Made by a program: the position numbers and the translations under genes. The notes below the pieces were generated by a model. That model made no database searches and was not told the origin of the DNA. It saw only the letters and a program-made list of their open reading frames with translations. Below are positions 18,221 to 26,922 of a DNA stretch of 64,000 nucleotides, one piece after another. The DNA comes from DATFQI01 sp963831105 (GTDB lineage: Bacteria; Actinomycetota; Thermoleophilia; Solirubrobacterales; Solirubrobacteraceae), in NCBI GenBank assembly GCA_963831105.1, contig CAWHOS010000003.1, forward strand, positions 372,001-436,000. The letters are read 5' to 3'. Positions within the stretch are counted from its first letter, which is position 1; each line of letters opens with the position of its first letter.

Positions 18221-18724
18221 GTGCCTGACCGGTTCACCCCCTCCTCCGAGCGGGCCTTGCGTCCCAGCCGCCAGGCGCTGCTGCCGACGATCCTGTTCGC
18301 GGACGCCGACGAGAACTACCGCGCGATGGCCCGCGACGCCCTGCTGGAGGGCCGCAGCCCGAGCGACCTGCGCTTCGCCACCGACGGGCAGGACCTGCTC
18401 GACTACCTCAACCGGCGCGGGCGCCACATGGATCCGATCAGCTCGCCGCGCCCCGCGCTGATCGTCCTCGATCTGGAGCTTCCCCGGCTGGGCGGTCTCG
18501 ATGCCGTCCGGGCCATCAAGTCAAATCAGGACCTGCGACGCATCCCGGTGGTGGCGCTCACCCACGACGACGACCTCGAGGCCGTCGGCGCCGCCTACGA
18601 CGCCGGGATCAACACGTACCTGGCCAAGCCCGTCACCTTCCTCTCCCTCGTCAAGCTCATGAAGGTCTTCACCGCCTACTGGCTCGACACGGCCGTCCTG
18701 CCGCCGGAACGGGACGACGGATGA
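18221..18724 (+). CDS. Single-domain response regulator (Rcp1/CheY-like)
   Basis: A 167-residue stand-alone receiver. ILFADADENYRAMARDALL carries the acidic pocket, LIVLDLELPRLGGLDAVRAIK the phospho-acceptor Asp, and YLAKPV the conserved Lys. The insert LDYLNRRGRHMDP is typical of Rcp1-type regulators that partner phytochrome-like kinases. GTG 18221 is preceded by GGGAGGT. It overlaps the next gene by ATGA, so it should act on, or compete with, the receiver-like domain of that diguanylate cyclase/phosphodiesterase. Confidence 0.9.
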   Translation: MPDRFTPSSERALRPSRQALLPTILFADADENYRAMARDALLEGRSPSDLRFATDGQDLLDYLNRRGRHMDPISSPRPALIVLDLELPRLGGLDAVRAIKSNQDLRRIPVVALTHDDDLEAVGAAYDAGINTYLAKPVTFLSLVKLMKVFTAYWLDTAVLPPERDDG

Positions 18725-20832
18725 GCCGGCTGCCCGAGCGGCTGGTGCTGCTCGCCGTCCAGGCCGACGAGGCCGCGCACGCGCCCGTGCGGGCGGCGCT
18801 GAAGGGGATCGAGGGGACCCGCTACGAGATCCACTGGGTCACGACGCCACGCGCCGCGCTGGCCGCGCTCGAGGAGCACCCGCACGACGCATTCCTCGTC
18901 GACCGCGACCTGCGCGAGCCGGGCCAGTCCGGGCTGGATGTCGCGCGCGACATCCTCGCCCACACCCCCTACGCCCCGGTCATCCTGCTCGACGACCAGG
19001 CCGACCACGAGACCGACCTGGCGGCGAGCGTGCTCGGCGTGTCGGACTACCTCGTCCACCCCAGCCCCGCGACGCTCGAGCGCAGCCTGCGCTACGCGGT
19101 CACCCACCAGCGCGCGCTGCGGCGCCTCGCGGAGTCCGAGGAGCGCCACGCGCTCGCGCTCCAGGGCGCCAACGACGGGCTGTGGGACTGGGACGTGCGC
19201 GCCGACAAGCTGTACTTCTCGCCGCGCTGGAAGGCGATGATCGGCTACCCCGAGGCAGAGATCGGCGACGCCCCGGGCGAGTGGCTGGGCCGCGTGCACC
19301 CCGACGACCGCGCGGGCCTCACGCAGGCGCTGGAGGGCCACCTGTCGGGCGCGACCCAGCACTTCGAGTCCGAGCACCGCATCCAGCACCGCGACGGCAG
19401 CTACCGCTGGATGCTCGCGCGCGGGATCGCCGTGCGCGACCCCAACGGGCGCGCGACGCGCGTCGTCGGCTCCCAGACCGACGTCACGGACCGCCGCCAG
19501 GCCGAGCAGCGCCTGCAGCACGACGCCCTGCACGACGCACTGACGGGGCTGCCCAACCGCGTGCTGTTCCTGGACCGCCTGGCGCAGTCGATCCGCCGCG
19601 CGCAGCGGCGCAGTCCGGAGGCCTGCGCGGCCGTGCTGTTCCTGGACCTCGACCGCTTCAAGCTCGTCAACGACTCGCTCGGCCACCACGTCGGCGACCG
19701 CCTGCTGGTCGCCGTCGCGCGCCGGCTGGAGTCGGCCCTGCGCCCCGGCGACACCGTCGCCCGGCTGGGCGGCGACGAGTTCACGATCCTGCTCGACGAC
19801 GTCTGCGACGCGCGAGAGGCGACCGTGATCGCCGAGCGCATCCAGGAGACGCTGCAGGATCCGTTCCACCTCGACGGCCGCGAGCTGGTCGTGGCGGCCT
19901 CGATCGGCATCGCGCCCGCCGACGCCGACGCCGCGCCCGAGGACGTGATGCGCGACGCCGACGTGGCGATGTACCGCGCCAAGGCCGAGGGCAAGGGCCG
20001 CCACGCCGTCTTCGACGCGCGCATGCACGAGCTCGTGATGCGCCGCCTGGACCTCGAGACCGACCTGCGCGGCGCGATCGAGGCCGACCAGATCGACGTC
20101 GCCTACCAGCCGCTGGTGCAGGTGGCGACGGGCCGGATCGTCGGCTTCGAGGCGCTCGCGCGCTGGCACGGCCCCGACGGCAGGCCGATCGACCCGGCGG
20201 ACTTCGTCCCGATCGCCGAGGAGACGGGGCTGATCGTCGCGCTCGGCCGGCGCGTGTTCGAGCGCGCCTGCGCGGAGATGGCCGAGTGGCGCGGCCTCCC
20301 GGGCGGCGAGGGCCTCGTGCTCGGCGTCAACGTCTCGCACCGCCAGCTCTCGGAGCCGAACTTCCCGGTCGAGCTGGGCGCGGTGCTGAAGATGTCCGGG
20401 CTGGACCCGCGGGCGCTGCGCCTGGAGGTGCGCGAGCACGATCTCGCGCGCGACGCGGAGGCGACGCGGCGCACGCTCGCGCACGTGCTGGAGACGCTCG
20501 GCGTGCGCTGGCAGATCGACGACTTCGGCACGGGCGCCTCGTCGCTGCGGCTGCTGCACCGCTTCCCCGGCGACGCGGTGAAGATCTTCGGCCCGCTCGT
20601 GAGCGGGATGGGCCACGACGGCGGCTCGTTCGAGATCGTCAAGGCGATCGTCGAGCTCGCGCACAACCTCGGGCTCGAGGTGATCGCGGAGGGCGTGGAG
20701 ACCTCCGGGCAGCTCGAGCACCTGCGCGTCCTGGGCTGCGAGTTCGCCCAGGGCTTCCACGTCTCCGCGCCGCTGGCGGCACGGGACGCGCGTGCCCTGC
20801 TCGCGCAGGGCACGCTGTCCGTCAGCGGTTAG
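18721..20832 (+). CDS. Receiver-PAS-GGDEF-EAL c-di-GMP signalling protein
   Basis: A 703-residue cytosolic protein: receiver-like domain (8-125, DAFLVDRDL), PAS plus PAC (about 140-260), GGDEF (about 270-430, intact GGDEF at 350-354), EAL (about 445-700). The EAL half keeps FEALARW (477-479), VNVSHRQL, DDFGTG and EGVET, but the usual KID reads KIF (621-623), and ELTES reads LEVREHD. Loss of the KID Asp suggests weak or absent phosphodiesterase activity, so it may mainly make c-di-GMP or use EAL as a sensor. It is coupled to the receiver gene upstream. Confidence 0.93.
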   Translation: MSRLPERLVLLAVQADEAAHAPVRAALKGIEGTRYEIHWVTTPRAALAALEEHPHDAFLVDRDLREPGQSGLDVARDILAHTPYAPVILLDDQADHETDLAASVLGVSDYLVHPSPATLERSLRYAVTHQRALRRLAESEERHALALQGANDGLWDWDVRADKLYFSPRWKAMIGYPEAEIGDAPGEWLGRVHPDDRAGLTQALEGHLSGATQHFESEHRIQHRDGSYRWMLARGIAVRDPNGRATRVVGSQTDVTDRRQAEQRLQHDALHDALTGLPNRVLFLDRLAQSIRRAQRRSPEACAAVLFLDLDRFKLVNDSLGHHVGDRLLVAVARRLESALRPGDTVARLGGDEFTILLDDVCDAREATVIAERIQETLQDPFHLDGRELVVAASIGIAPADADAAPEDVMRDADVAMYRAKAEGKGRHAVFDARMHELVMRRLDLETDLRGAIEADQIDVAYQPLVQVATGRIVGFEALARWHGPDGRPIDPADFVPIAEETGLIVALGRRVFERACAEMAEWRGLPGGEGLVLGVNVSHRQLSEPNFPVELGAVLKMSGLDPRALRLEVREHDLARDAEATRRTLAHVLETLGVRWQIDDFGTGASSLRLLHRFPGDAVKIFGPLVSGMGHDGGSFEIVKAIVELAHNLGLEVIAEGVETSGQLEHLRVLGCEFAQGFHVSAPLAARDARALLAQGTLSVSG

Positions 20833-21330
20833 CTACGCGCGGCGCGAGCCGGGCGTGTCCTGCGGCTGGTCCTCGCGCGAGAAGCGGCTGTCGCCGGCCT
20901 CCTCGTGGCCGACCTCGCGGCCCTCCTCGAACTCGTTGCGCGGCTGATCGGAGTGCGACTGCTCGGCCATCGTGCCGTCGGGATCGGCGGACGTGCCGGC
21001 GAACTTGTCGCGCTCGTGCTCGTCGATCAGCTCGTGGTCGGCGTCGCCACGCTCGTGCATGGTCGCGCGCTCCTGGTGCAGCTCGGCCTCCGCGCGCTGG
21101 CGCTCGGCCTCCTTCTGGGCCATCGTGGCCTTGCGCTCGGCCATCTCGGCCTCGCGCTCGCGCTCTGTAGCGACCTCGCGGTGCTCGGTGGCGACCGCCT
21201 CACGGCGGTGCCCGAGCTCGCGCTCCCGCTTCTTGAGTTCAGCCTGACGCTTCATGCGCGGCAGCATCACGAGCAGGGCGATGACGATGATGGCCACCAC
21301 GACGATGGCGATGATGAGACCTGTTGACAT
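20833..21330 (-). CDS. Membrane-anchored coiled-coil protein
   Basis: A 165-residue protein. Residues 4-24 (GLIIAIVVVAIIVIALLVML) form an N-terminal anchor, followed by about 90 residues of charged Glu/Arg/Ala-rich helix (ELKKRERELGHRREAVATEHREVATERE...), then an acidic disordered tail with HSDQPRNEFEEGREVGHEEAGDSRFSRE-like segments. ATG 21330 is preceded by GGGAGGAA. Similar small anchored coiled coils are common in actinobacteria; the role is unknown. Confidence 0.85.
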   Translation of the reverse strand: MSTGLIIAIVVVAIIVIALLVMLPRMKRQAELKKRERELGHRREAVATEHREVATEREREAEMAERKATMAQKEAERQRAEAELHQERATMHERGDADHELIDEHERDKFAGTSADPDGTMAEQSHSDQPRNEFEEGREVGHEEAGDSRFSREDQPQDTPGSRRA

Positions 21331-21415
21331 CGCGATTCCTCCCTCTGGAGTGCGACTAGGGGTTGCGGTCAAGCCTTCCCGGTCGCGTGCGCCGGTCAAA
21401 CCGTAGGCTGCCCCG

Positions 21416-22297
21416 ATGCCCGACCACCCCTCATTCGATCTCCAGGCCCATTCCGTGCACTCCGACGGCACGCTGCCGGCCGCCGAGGTGGTCGAGCGGG
21501 CCGCGGCGGCGGGCGTGGAGCTGTTCGCGCTGACGGACCACGACACGGTCGACGGGGTGCCCGAGGCGGCCGGGCGGGCGCGCGAGCTCGGCATGCGCTT
21601 CTCCGCCGCCTCCGAGCTGTCGGCGGTGCACGGCGGCCACGAGGACCTGCACGTGCTCGGCTACGAGCTCGACGTCGCCGATCCCGAGCTGATCGCGACC
21701 CTGGAGGACTTCCGCGGCGACCGCGCGCGCCGGATCGGAGAGATGGCCGACCGGCTCCGCGAGCTCGGCTTCGAGCTCGACGACGCCCCGCTCGTGGCCC
21801 GCCGCGAGGCCGGCAAGCCGATCGGCCGGCCCCACCTCGCCGACGCCGTGCTCGCGCACCCCGCCAACGTCGAGCGCCTCGCCGCCGAGGGGATCGCGGG
21901 CCGCGACGAGCTGTTCCCGCCCTACCTGGTGCCCGGTGCGAAGGCCTACGTGGCCCGCAGCCGCCCGACCGTCGCCGAGGCGATCGAGGTGATCCACGCC
22001 GCGGGCGGGGTCGCCGTCTGGGCGCACCCGTTCTGGGACGTCGACGACCCGGGCGAGGCGATCGCCACGCTCGAGACGTTCGCCGGGGCGGGGCTCGACG
22101 GGGTCGAGTGCTTCTACGTCACCCACACCCCGGAGCAGACCCGCCTGCTGCACCAGCACGCGCGCCGGCTGGGCCTGCTGACGACCGGCTCGACCGACTT
22201 CCACGGCCCCGAGCACGGCCGTTTCTCCGCATTTTGCGGGTTCGAGGTTCACGGTCTGACCGTCGAGCTAGGTCCGATCGGTGGGGATTCGGGGTAG
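21416..22297 (+). CDS. PHP-domain phosphoesterase (YciV/RnmAM-like)
   Basis: A 293-residue PHP enzyme. Metal ligands are visible in DLQAHSVHSDGTL, LTDHDTVDGVPEA, SELSAVH, VAVWAHPFW and STDFHGPEHG. This is the YciV/RNase AM layout, which includes 3',5'-nucleotide bisphosphatases and 5'-3' exoribonucleases trimming rRNA 5' ends. Which substrate applies cannot be told from sequence alone. It is followed after 12 bp by a small ORF with its own GGTAGGAG site. Confidence 0.9.
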   Translation: MPDHPSFDLQAHSVHSDGTLPAAEVVERAAAAGVELFALTDHDTVDGVPEAAGRARELGMRFSAASELSAVHGGHEDLHVLGYELDVADPELIATLEDFRGDRARRIGEMADRLRELGFELDDAPLVARREAGKPIGRPHLADAVLAHPANVERLAAEGIAGRDELFPPYLVPGAKAYVARSRPTVAEAIEVIHAAGGVAVWAHPFWDVDDPGEAIATLETFAGAGLDGVECFYVTHTPEQTRLLHQHARRLGLLTTGSTDFHGPEHGRFSAFCGFEVHGLTVELGPIGGDSG

Positions 22298-22309
22298 GAG
22301 CGAGCCTCG

Positions 22310-22606
22310 ATGAGTCGACGAGAGCTGATCGTGACGGGCCCGGCGGGCGACCCGCTCGTGGCCGAGCAGCTGCAGGCGCTGAGCGCCGACCCGGACGGCG
22401 CCACCGAGCGCGAGCTCGACGTCTCCGAACGCGAGGGCGCGAGCTTCCTGGTCGAGCTGCTGGGCAAGGACGGCGGCCTGACGGCGCGCTGGGACAACCT
22501 GGTCGGCGTCGCCGAGCTGTGGGCGAAGATCGACGCGATGCCGGCGCGCCGGCGCCAGCTGCGCGAGGCCGCCGCGGCCGCCTCTCAGACGACGCGGCTG
22601 CTGTAG
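22310..22606 (+). CDS. Small hypothetical protein
   Basis: A 98-residue soluble protein: MSRRELIVTGPAGDPL, an acidic middle, LLGKDGGLTARWDNLVGVAELWAKIDAMP and a basic end. GTAGGAG lies ten bases before the ATG. It probably shares the PHP transcript and overlaps the convergent fdhD gene tail-to-tail by 22 nt. I do not recognise the family. Confidence 0.65.
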   Translation: MSRRELIVTGPAGDPLVAEQLQALSADPDGATERELDVSEREGASFLVELLGKDGGLTARWDNLVGVAELWAKIDAMPARRRQLREAAAAASQTTRLL

Positions 22607-23346
22607 GTGTAGACGTTCACGCGCCCGCCGCGGGCGAACCCGCACAGGGTCAGCCCGCGGTCCTCGGCCAGCGACACGGCCAGCGACGTCGGCGCGCCGA
22701 CGCCCACGAGCAGCGGCGCGCCCGCCACCGCGGCCTTCTGGACGAGCTCGAACGAGAGCCGGCCCGACACGCAGAGGACGTTCGGGTGCAGCGGCACGAG
22801 CCCCTCGCGCAGCGCCCAGCCGACGACCTTGTCCATCGCGTTGTGGCGGCCCACGTCCTCGCGCACGCACAGCAGCTCGCCCGCGGGCGTGAACAGGCCC
22901 GTCGCGTGCAGGCCGCCCGTGCGCTCGAACGTCGGCTGGCGCAGGCGGTCGGGCAGGCCGGCCACGAGCGCGCGCTCCAGCGCCGGGCCGTCGGGGATCG
23001 GCGCCGCCTGCACGGCGACCTCCTCGAGCGCGCCCTTGCCGCAGACCCCGCACGAGGAGGAGGTGAAGAACGAGCGCGCGGACGGCTCGCGCAGCAGCGG
23101 GCCGGCCACCTCGACGGTGTTGCCGGCCAGGTCGGCGGGCGGCGCCGCGGAACGCGCGTCATCGATCAGTCCCTCTCCGTGAAGGAACCCGAGCGCCAGC
23201 TCCTCGTCGTGGCCCGGGGTGCGCATCGTCACGGCCAGCGCGCGCCCGCCGACGCGGATCTCCAGCGGCTCCTCGACCGCGACCTCGTCCTCGAAGCCGT
23301 CGGCGCGGACGGTGGCGTGCGCGCCGCGGAGGTGGACCTCGGTCAT
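22585..23346 (-). CDS. fdhD: Formate dehydrogenase accessory sulfurtransferase FdhD
   Basis: A 253-residue FdhD homologue, which carries sulfur from a cysteine desulfurase to bis-MGD molybdenum cofactor of formate dehydrogenases. Signatures: EEPLEIRVGGRALAVTMRTPGHDEELALGFLHGEG, the catalytic pair in SCGVCGKG, and VGRHNAMDKVVGWAL. No formate dehydrogenase gene is in the window, but other Mo-enzyme functions are (cox locus). Its ATG overlaps the holB stop as ATGA. Confidence 0.93.
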   Translation of the reverse strand: MTEVHLRGAHATVRADGFEDEVAVEEPLEIRVGGRALAVTMRTPGHDEELALGFLHGEGLIDDARSAAPPADLAGNTVEVAGPLLREPSARSFFTSSSCGVCGKGALEEVAVQAAPIPDGPALERALVAGLPDRLRQPTFERTGGLHATGLFTPAGELLCVREDVGRHNAMDKVVGWALREGLVPLHPNVLCVSGRLSFELVQKAAVAGAPLLVGVGAPTSLAVSLAEDRGLTLCGFARGGRVNVYTYSSRVV

Positions 23347-24452
23347 CGCGCCAGCAGGCGCTCGAGGCGGTAGGCGAGCGCCTCGAAGGACAGCTGCGGG
23401 TCCACGTTGAGCGCGAGCCTGGCGCGCGCGTCCTCGACGACCTCGAGCGCCTCCTGCAGCGCGGACGGCGTGCGCCCCTGCGCATCCTCGGCGAGCGCGG
23501 GCTCCCGGTCGGAGTGGTGGGCCAGCTCGGGCGCGCCGGCGGCCACGCACGCGAGGTCGCGGTACCAGAGCCCGATCAGCTGCAGCGCCTGGTCCAGCGC
23601 GCCGGTCGTCGCGCGCCGCTCGGCGCGCTTGGCGCGCTCGCCGAACTCGGTCTCGCGCCGCTTGTGCTCCTTCTTGGGCAGGTAGGCCAGCTCCTCGGCC
23701 AGCGCGGACTCGACCTGTTCGCGCGCGGCGCGGCCGCGGTCGCGCGCCGTCTTGAGCAGCGGCTCCCACGGCGCGCTGGAGGCGCGGCCGGCCAGCGGGG
23801 CACGGGCGAAGGCCTCGGCGTGCGCGCGCAGCGCGGGGCCCTCGGCCAGGCCCAGCGCGAGCGCCTTCTCGCCGTCGCCCAGCGACAGCCGCGCGCAGGC
23901 GAGCGCGGCCTCGGGCGCCACGCCGCGGGACTGCAGCCGCTCGGCCACCGCCTCGGCGCCCAGCGCGTCGAAGCGCACGCCCTGGCAGCGGCTGGCGATC
24001 GTCGGCAGCACCTGGCTCGGGCGGTCGGTGAGCAGCAGCAGGACGACGTAGGAGGGCGGCTCCTCGAGCGTCTTGAGCAGCGAGTTGGCGGCCTCGTCGT
24101 TCATCGTGTCGGCGCGCTCGAGCACGAACACGCGGAACGCCGCCTCGAACGGCGTGCGCGCGGCGGCCCCGACGACGGCCTCGTCGACGTCGCGCCGGAG
24201 CATCTCGTGCGCGCCGCTCGGCGCGACCCAGGTCAGGTCGGGATGCGAGCCGTGCTCGGCGCGGGCGCGCGCGTTCGCGGGGTCCCTCGCGCCGCGCGAG
24301 AGCAGCTCGGCGGCGAACGCGCGGGCCGCCTCGCGCTTGCCCGTGCCCGCCGGGCCGTGCAGCAGGTAGGCGTGCGCGGGCCCGCGCTCGGGCTCCAGCG
24401 CCGCGCCGAGCACGGCGGCGGCGTGGGGATGGGGTTCCAGGACGGCCAGCAC
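23343..24452 (-). CDS. holB: DNA polymerase III delta' subunit
   Basis: A 369-residue clamp-loader subunit. Walker A-like GPAGTGKREAARAFAAEL, LERADTMNDEAANSLLKTLEEPP and the SRC motif in TIASRCQGVRF identify delta'. The usual four-Cys zinc module is absent: the stretch between the P-loop and HPDLTWV has no cysteines, as in several actinobacterial homologues. It shares an operon with fdhD. In many genomes holB sits beside tmk; here tmk is 0.9 kb away on the other strand. Confidence 0.88.
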   Translation of the reverse strand: MLAVLEPHPHAAAVLGAALEPERGPAHAYLLHGPAGTGKREAARAFAAELLSRGARDPANARARAEHGSHPDLTWVAPSGAHEMLRRDVDEAVVGAAARTPFEAAFRVFVLERADTMNDEAANSLLKTLEEPPSYVVLLLLTDRPSQVLPTIASRCQGVRFDALGAEAVAERLQSRGVAPEAALACARLSLGDGEKALALGLAEGPALRAHAEAFARAPLAGRASSAPWEPLLKTARDRGRAAREQVESALAEELAYLPKKEHKRRETEFGERAKRAERRATTGALDQALQLIGLWYRDLACVAAGAPELAHHSDREPALAEDAQGRTPSALQEALEVVEDARARLALNVDPQLSFEALAYRLERLLAR

Positions 24453-24540
24453 CGGCGACCGATGCTAGTCGGGCAGGCGGTTGACTCGGCGCACCGGATG
24501 AGAAGAGGATGGACCTTCCCAGAGGCCGGAGGAGGAGCAC

Positions 24541-25335
24541 ATGCTCAGGTTCGCCGTACCGGTTGGTGTCGTGCTGCCGTTCATCCTGTTGATGACCGGG
24601 ACGGGCATGGCCGGGCCCACGCTCGTGGCCGGCGGCCAGTATCCCGATCTGCGCGCGGCGAACCCGCACCACTTCACGGTCCAGAACAACCAGCAGCGGG
24701 AGTTCCTGCGCTTCTCGAACATGGTCGCCAACACGGGCGCCGGCGATCTGATCCTGCGACCGGAGCATGACCCGATCAACAACATCACCACGGGCTATCA
24801 GGAGATCGAGAACGCCGCCGGCACGGTGATCGACGACGAGGCCGTCAGCCAGTTCGTCTTCCACCCGGCCCACAACCACTGGCACATCACCGCGGTGGCG
24901 CTGTTCGAGGTCCGCAAGCCGCTCGACGACGGCCGCGGCGGGCGCTACGGCGAGGTCTTCGGCGGCCAGACGATCAAGACGACGTTCTGCCTGATCGACG
25001 TGATCCAGCTCGACGGCCAGTCCAAGACTCCTGAGCTGCGCTTCTGGGACTGCTTCCCGGACGAGCGCCAGGGCATCTCGGCCGGATGGGGCGACCAGTA
25101 CCACCACGCGACGGAGGGTCAGGAGCTGGAGATCACCGGGGCGCCGCCCGGGATCTACTACCTCGTGAGCACCTCGAACCCCGACAAGGCGTTCCTCGAG
25201 ACCGACTACGGCAACAACACGGCGTGGACGAGCTTCCGCGTGTCGCGCGACTCGAAGGGCAACGCGAAGATCAGCGAGGTGGCGTCCGCTCCGTGCGCGG
25301 GCAAGCTCTGCGGGGTGCAGATCCCGAACCGCTGA
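24541..25335 (+). CDS. Lysyl oxidase-like secreted copper protein
   Basis: A 264-residue exported protein: signal peptide at about 1-24 (VPVGVVLPFILLMTGTGMAG), then a lysyl-oxidase-type domain. QFVFHPAHNHWHITAVALFEV carries the three-His copper site, and GWGDQYHHATEGQELEITGAPPGIYYLVSTSNP with the YGNNTAW segment closes the domain as in PF01186 members. A strong GGAGGAGG site precedes ATG 24541. Bacterial members may oxidise peptidyl lysine or other amines outside the cell; the substrate is unknown. Confidence 0.88.
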   Translation: MLRFAVPVGVVLPFILLMTGTGMAGPTLVAGGQYPDLRAANPHHFTVQNNQQREFLRFSNMVANTGAGDLILRPEHDPINNITTGYQEIENAAGTVIDDEAVSQFVFHPAHNHWHITAVALFEVRKPLDDGRGGRYGEVFGGQTIKTTFCLIDVIQLDGQSKTPELRFWDCFPDERQGISAGWGDQYHHATEGQELEITGAPPGIYYLVSTSNPDKAFLETDYGNNTAWTSFRVSRDSKGNAKISEVASAPCAGKLCGVQIPNR

Positions 25336-25362
25336 GCGCCGCCGTCCTCTAGGTTCCCCGCC

Positions 25363-25960
25363 GTGCTGATCACGGTGGAGGGGATCGACGGGGCGGGCAA
25401 GAGCACGCTGGTGGCCGGGCTCGCGGACGCGCTGCGCGACCGCGACCCGGTCGTCCTGCGCGAGCCCGGCGGGGTCGAGCTCTCCGAGCGCCTGCGCGCG
25501 CTCGTCAAGGACCCGGCGCTGACCGTCGGCGCCCGCGCGGAGGCGCTGATCTACGCGGCCGCGCGCGCCCAGCTCGTCGAGGAGCGGCTGCGGCCGCTGC
25601 TCGAGGCGGGGCGGCTCGTGCTGCTCGACCGCTTCGTCGACTCCTCGCTCGCCTATCAGGGCGCCGCGCGCGGGCTGGGCGTCGACGCCGTGCGCGCGCT
25701 CAACGCGTTCGGGACCGGCGGCGTCGTGCCCGACCGCACGCTGCTGCTGCGGATCGATCCGGCCGCCGGGCTGGCGCGCGTGGGCGGGCGCGGCGAGGAC
25801 CAGGACCGCATCGAGGCCGAGCGCGAGGCGTTCTGGCTCGCATGCGCGCGTCGCCTACGACGAGCTCGCCGCGGCCGAGCCCGAGCGCTGGGCCGTGATC
25901 GACGCCTCCCGGCCGGCCGAGCGGGTGCTCGCCGACGCGCTCGCTCAGCTCGCGCTGTAG
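25363..25960 (+). pseudogene. tmk: Thymidylate kinase, one frameshift (probably intact in the organism)
   Basis: Starts at GTG 25363 with MLITVEGIDGAGKSTLVAGLAD (P-loop), DRFVDSSLAYQGAARGLG (DR(F/Y)xxS motif) and PDRTLLLRIDPAAGLAR. At about 25838 the frame breaks: GAGGCGTTCTGGCTCG holds one extra base, after which the next frame gives ARVAYDELAAAEPERWAVIDA to AQLAL and a TAG at 25958. Corrected length is about 198 residues, normal for Tmk. The enzyme is essential for dTTP synthesis, so a consensus error is more likely than inactivation. It overlaps galE tail-to-tail. Confidence 0.9.
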
Positions 25961-26922
25961 CCCTCGGGACGCGCCTGCCGCCAGGCCCACGCGTCGGCGA
26001 TCATCGTCTCGAGGTCCTTCTCGGGCTCCCAGCCGAGCTCGGCGCGGATCTTCTCCGAGGAGGCGACGAGCTGGGCGGGGTCGCCGGGCCGGCGCGGCTC
26101 CTCCATGACGGGGATCTCGCGGCCGGTGACCTTGCGCGCGGCCTCGATCACCTGGCGCACGGAGAAGCCGAGGCCGTTGCCGAGGTTGTAGATCGTGTGC
26201 TCGCCCGGGCGAATCGCGTCCATCGCGAGCAGGTGCGCGCGGCCGAGGTCCTCGACGTGGATGTAGTCGCGCACCGCGGTCCCGTCCGGCGTCGGGTAGT
26301 CCGTGCCGAACACGGAGACGTGCTCGCGCGTGCCGGCGGCGGCCTGCAGCACGAGCGGGATCAGGTGGGTCTCGGGGTAGTGGTCCTCCCCGAGCTCGCC
26401 GCTGGCGCCCGCGACGTTGAAGTAGCGCAGCGAGATCGCGCCGAGCCCGTGCGCGCGGCACTCGTCGCCGATCATGCGGTCGACGGCGAGCTTGGAGTTG
26501 CCGTAGGAGTTGACGGGCTCGGTCCGCAGCGTCTCGGGCATCGGGACCTGCTCGGGCTCGCCGTAGGTCGCGCACGTGGAGGAGAACACGAGCCGCTTGA
26601 CGCCGTGCTCGCGCATCGCGTCGAGCAGGTTCAGCGTGCCGACGAAGTTGCCGCGGTGGTAGCGCTCGGGGAACTCCACCGACTCGGCGACGAGCGCGAG
26701 GGCGGCGAAGTGCAGCACGCCGTCGAAGCCCTCCGCGAGCGCGTCGCGCGTGCCGTCGGCGTCGGCCAGGCCGACCTCCGCGAAGCGGGCGCCGGAGGGG
26801 ACCGCCGCGCGGTGCCCGCGCGAGAGGTCGTCGAGCACGACCACCTCGTGGCCGCGCTCGAGCAGCTGGTTGGCGACGACGGACCCGATGTAGCCCGCGC
26901 CGCCCGTGACGAGCAGCTTCAT
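25945..26922 (-). CDS. galE: UDP-glucose 4-epimerase
   Basis: A 325-residue extended short-chain dehydrogenase. NAD motif TGGAGYIGS, DDLSRGHR, the catalytic triad in VFSSTCATYGEP and NSYGNSKLAVDRM, and sugar-binding SLRYFNVAGAS all match GalE, which interconverts UDP-glucose and UDP-galactose for surface polysaccharides. Its ATG overlaps the stop of the upstream flavin oxidoreductase as ATGA, so the two share a transcript starting at the palindromic promoter at 28185. Confidence 0.94.
   Translation of the reverse strand: MKLLVTGGAGYIGSVVANQLLERGHEVVVLDDLSRGHRAAVPSGARFAEVGLADADGTRDALAEGFDGVLHFAALALVAESVEFPERYHRGNFVGTLNLLDAMREHGVKRLVFSSTCATYGEPEQVPMPETLRTEPVNSYGNSKLAVDRMIGDECRAHGLGAISLRYFNVAGASGELGEDHYPETHLIPLVLQAAAGTREHVSVFGTDYPTPDGTAVRDYIHVEDLGRAHLLAMDAIRPGEHTIYNLGNGLGFSVRQVIEAARKVTGREIPVMEEPRRPGDPAQLVASSEKIRAELGWEPEKDLETMIADAWAWRQARPEGYSAS

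Noticed and set aside
18163..18228. 21-residue TTG-started leader ORF before the Rcp1-like regulator
   Set aside because: GAAGGA precedes it and it overlaps the next start, but the peptide is featureless and the TTG start is weak.
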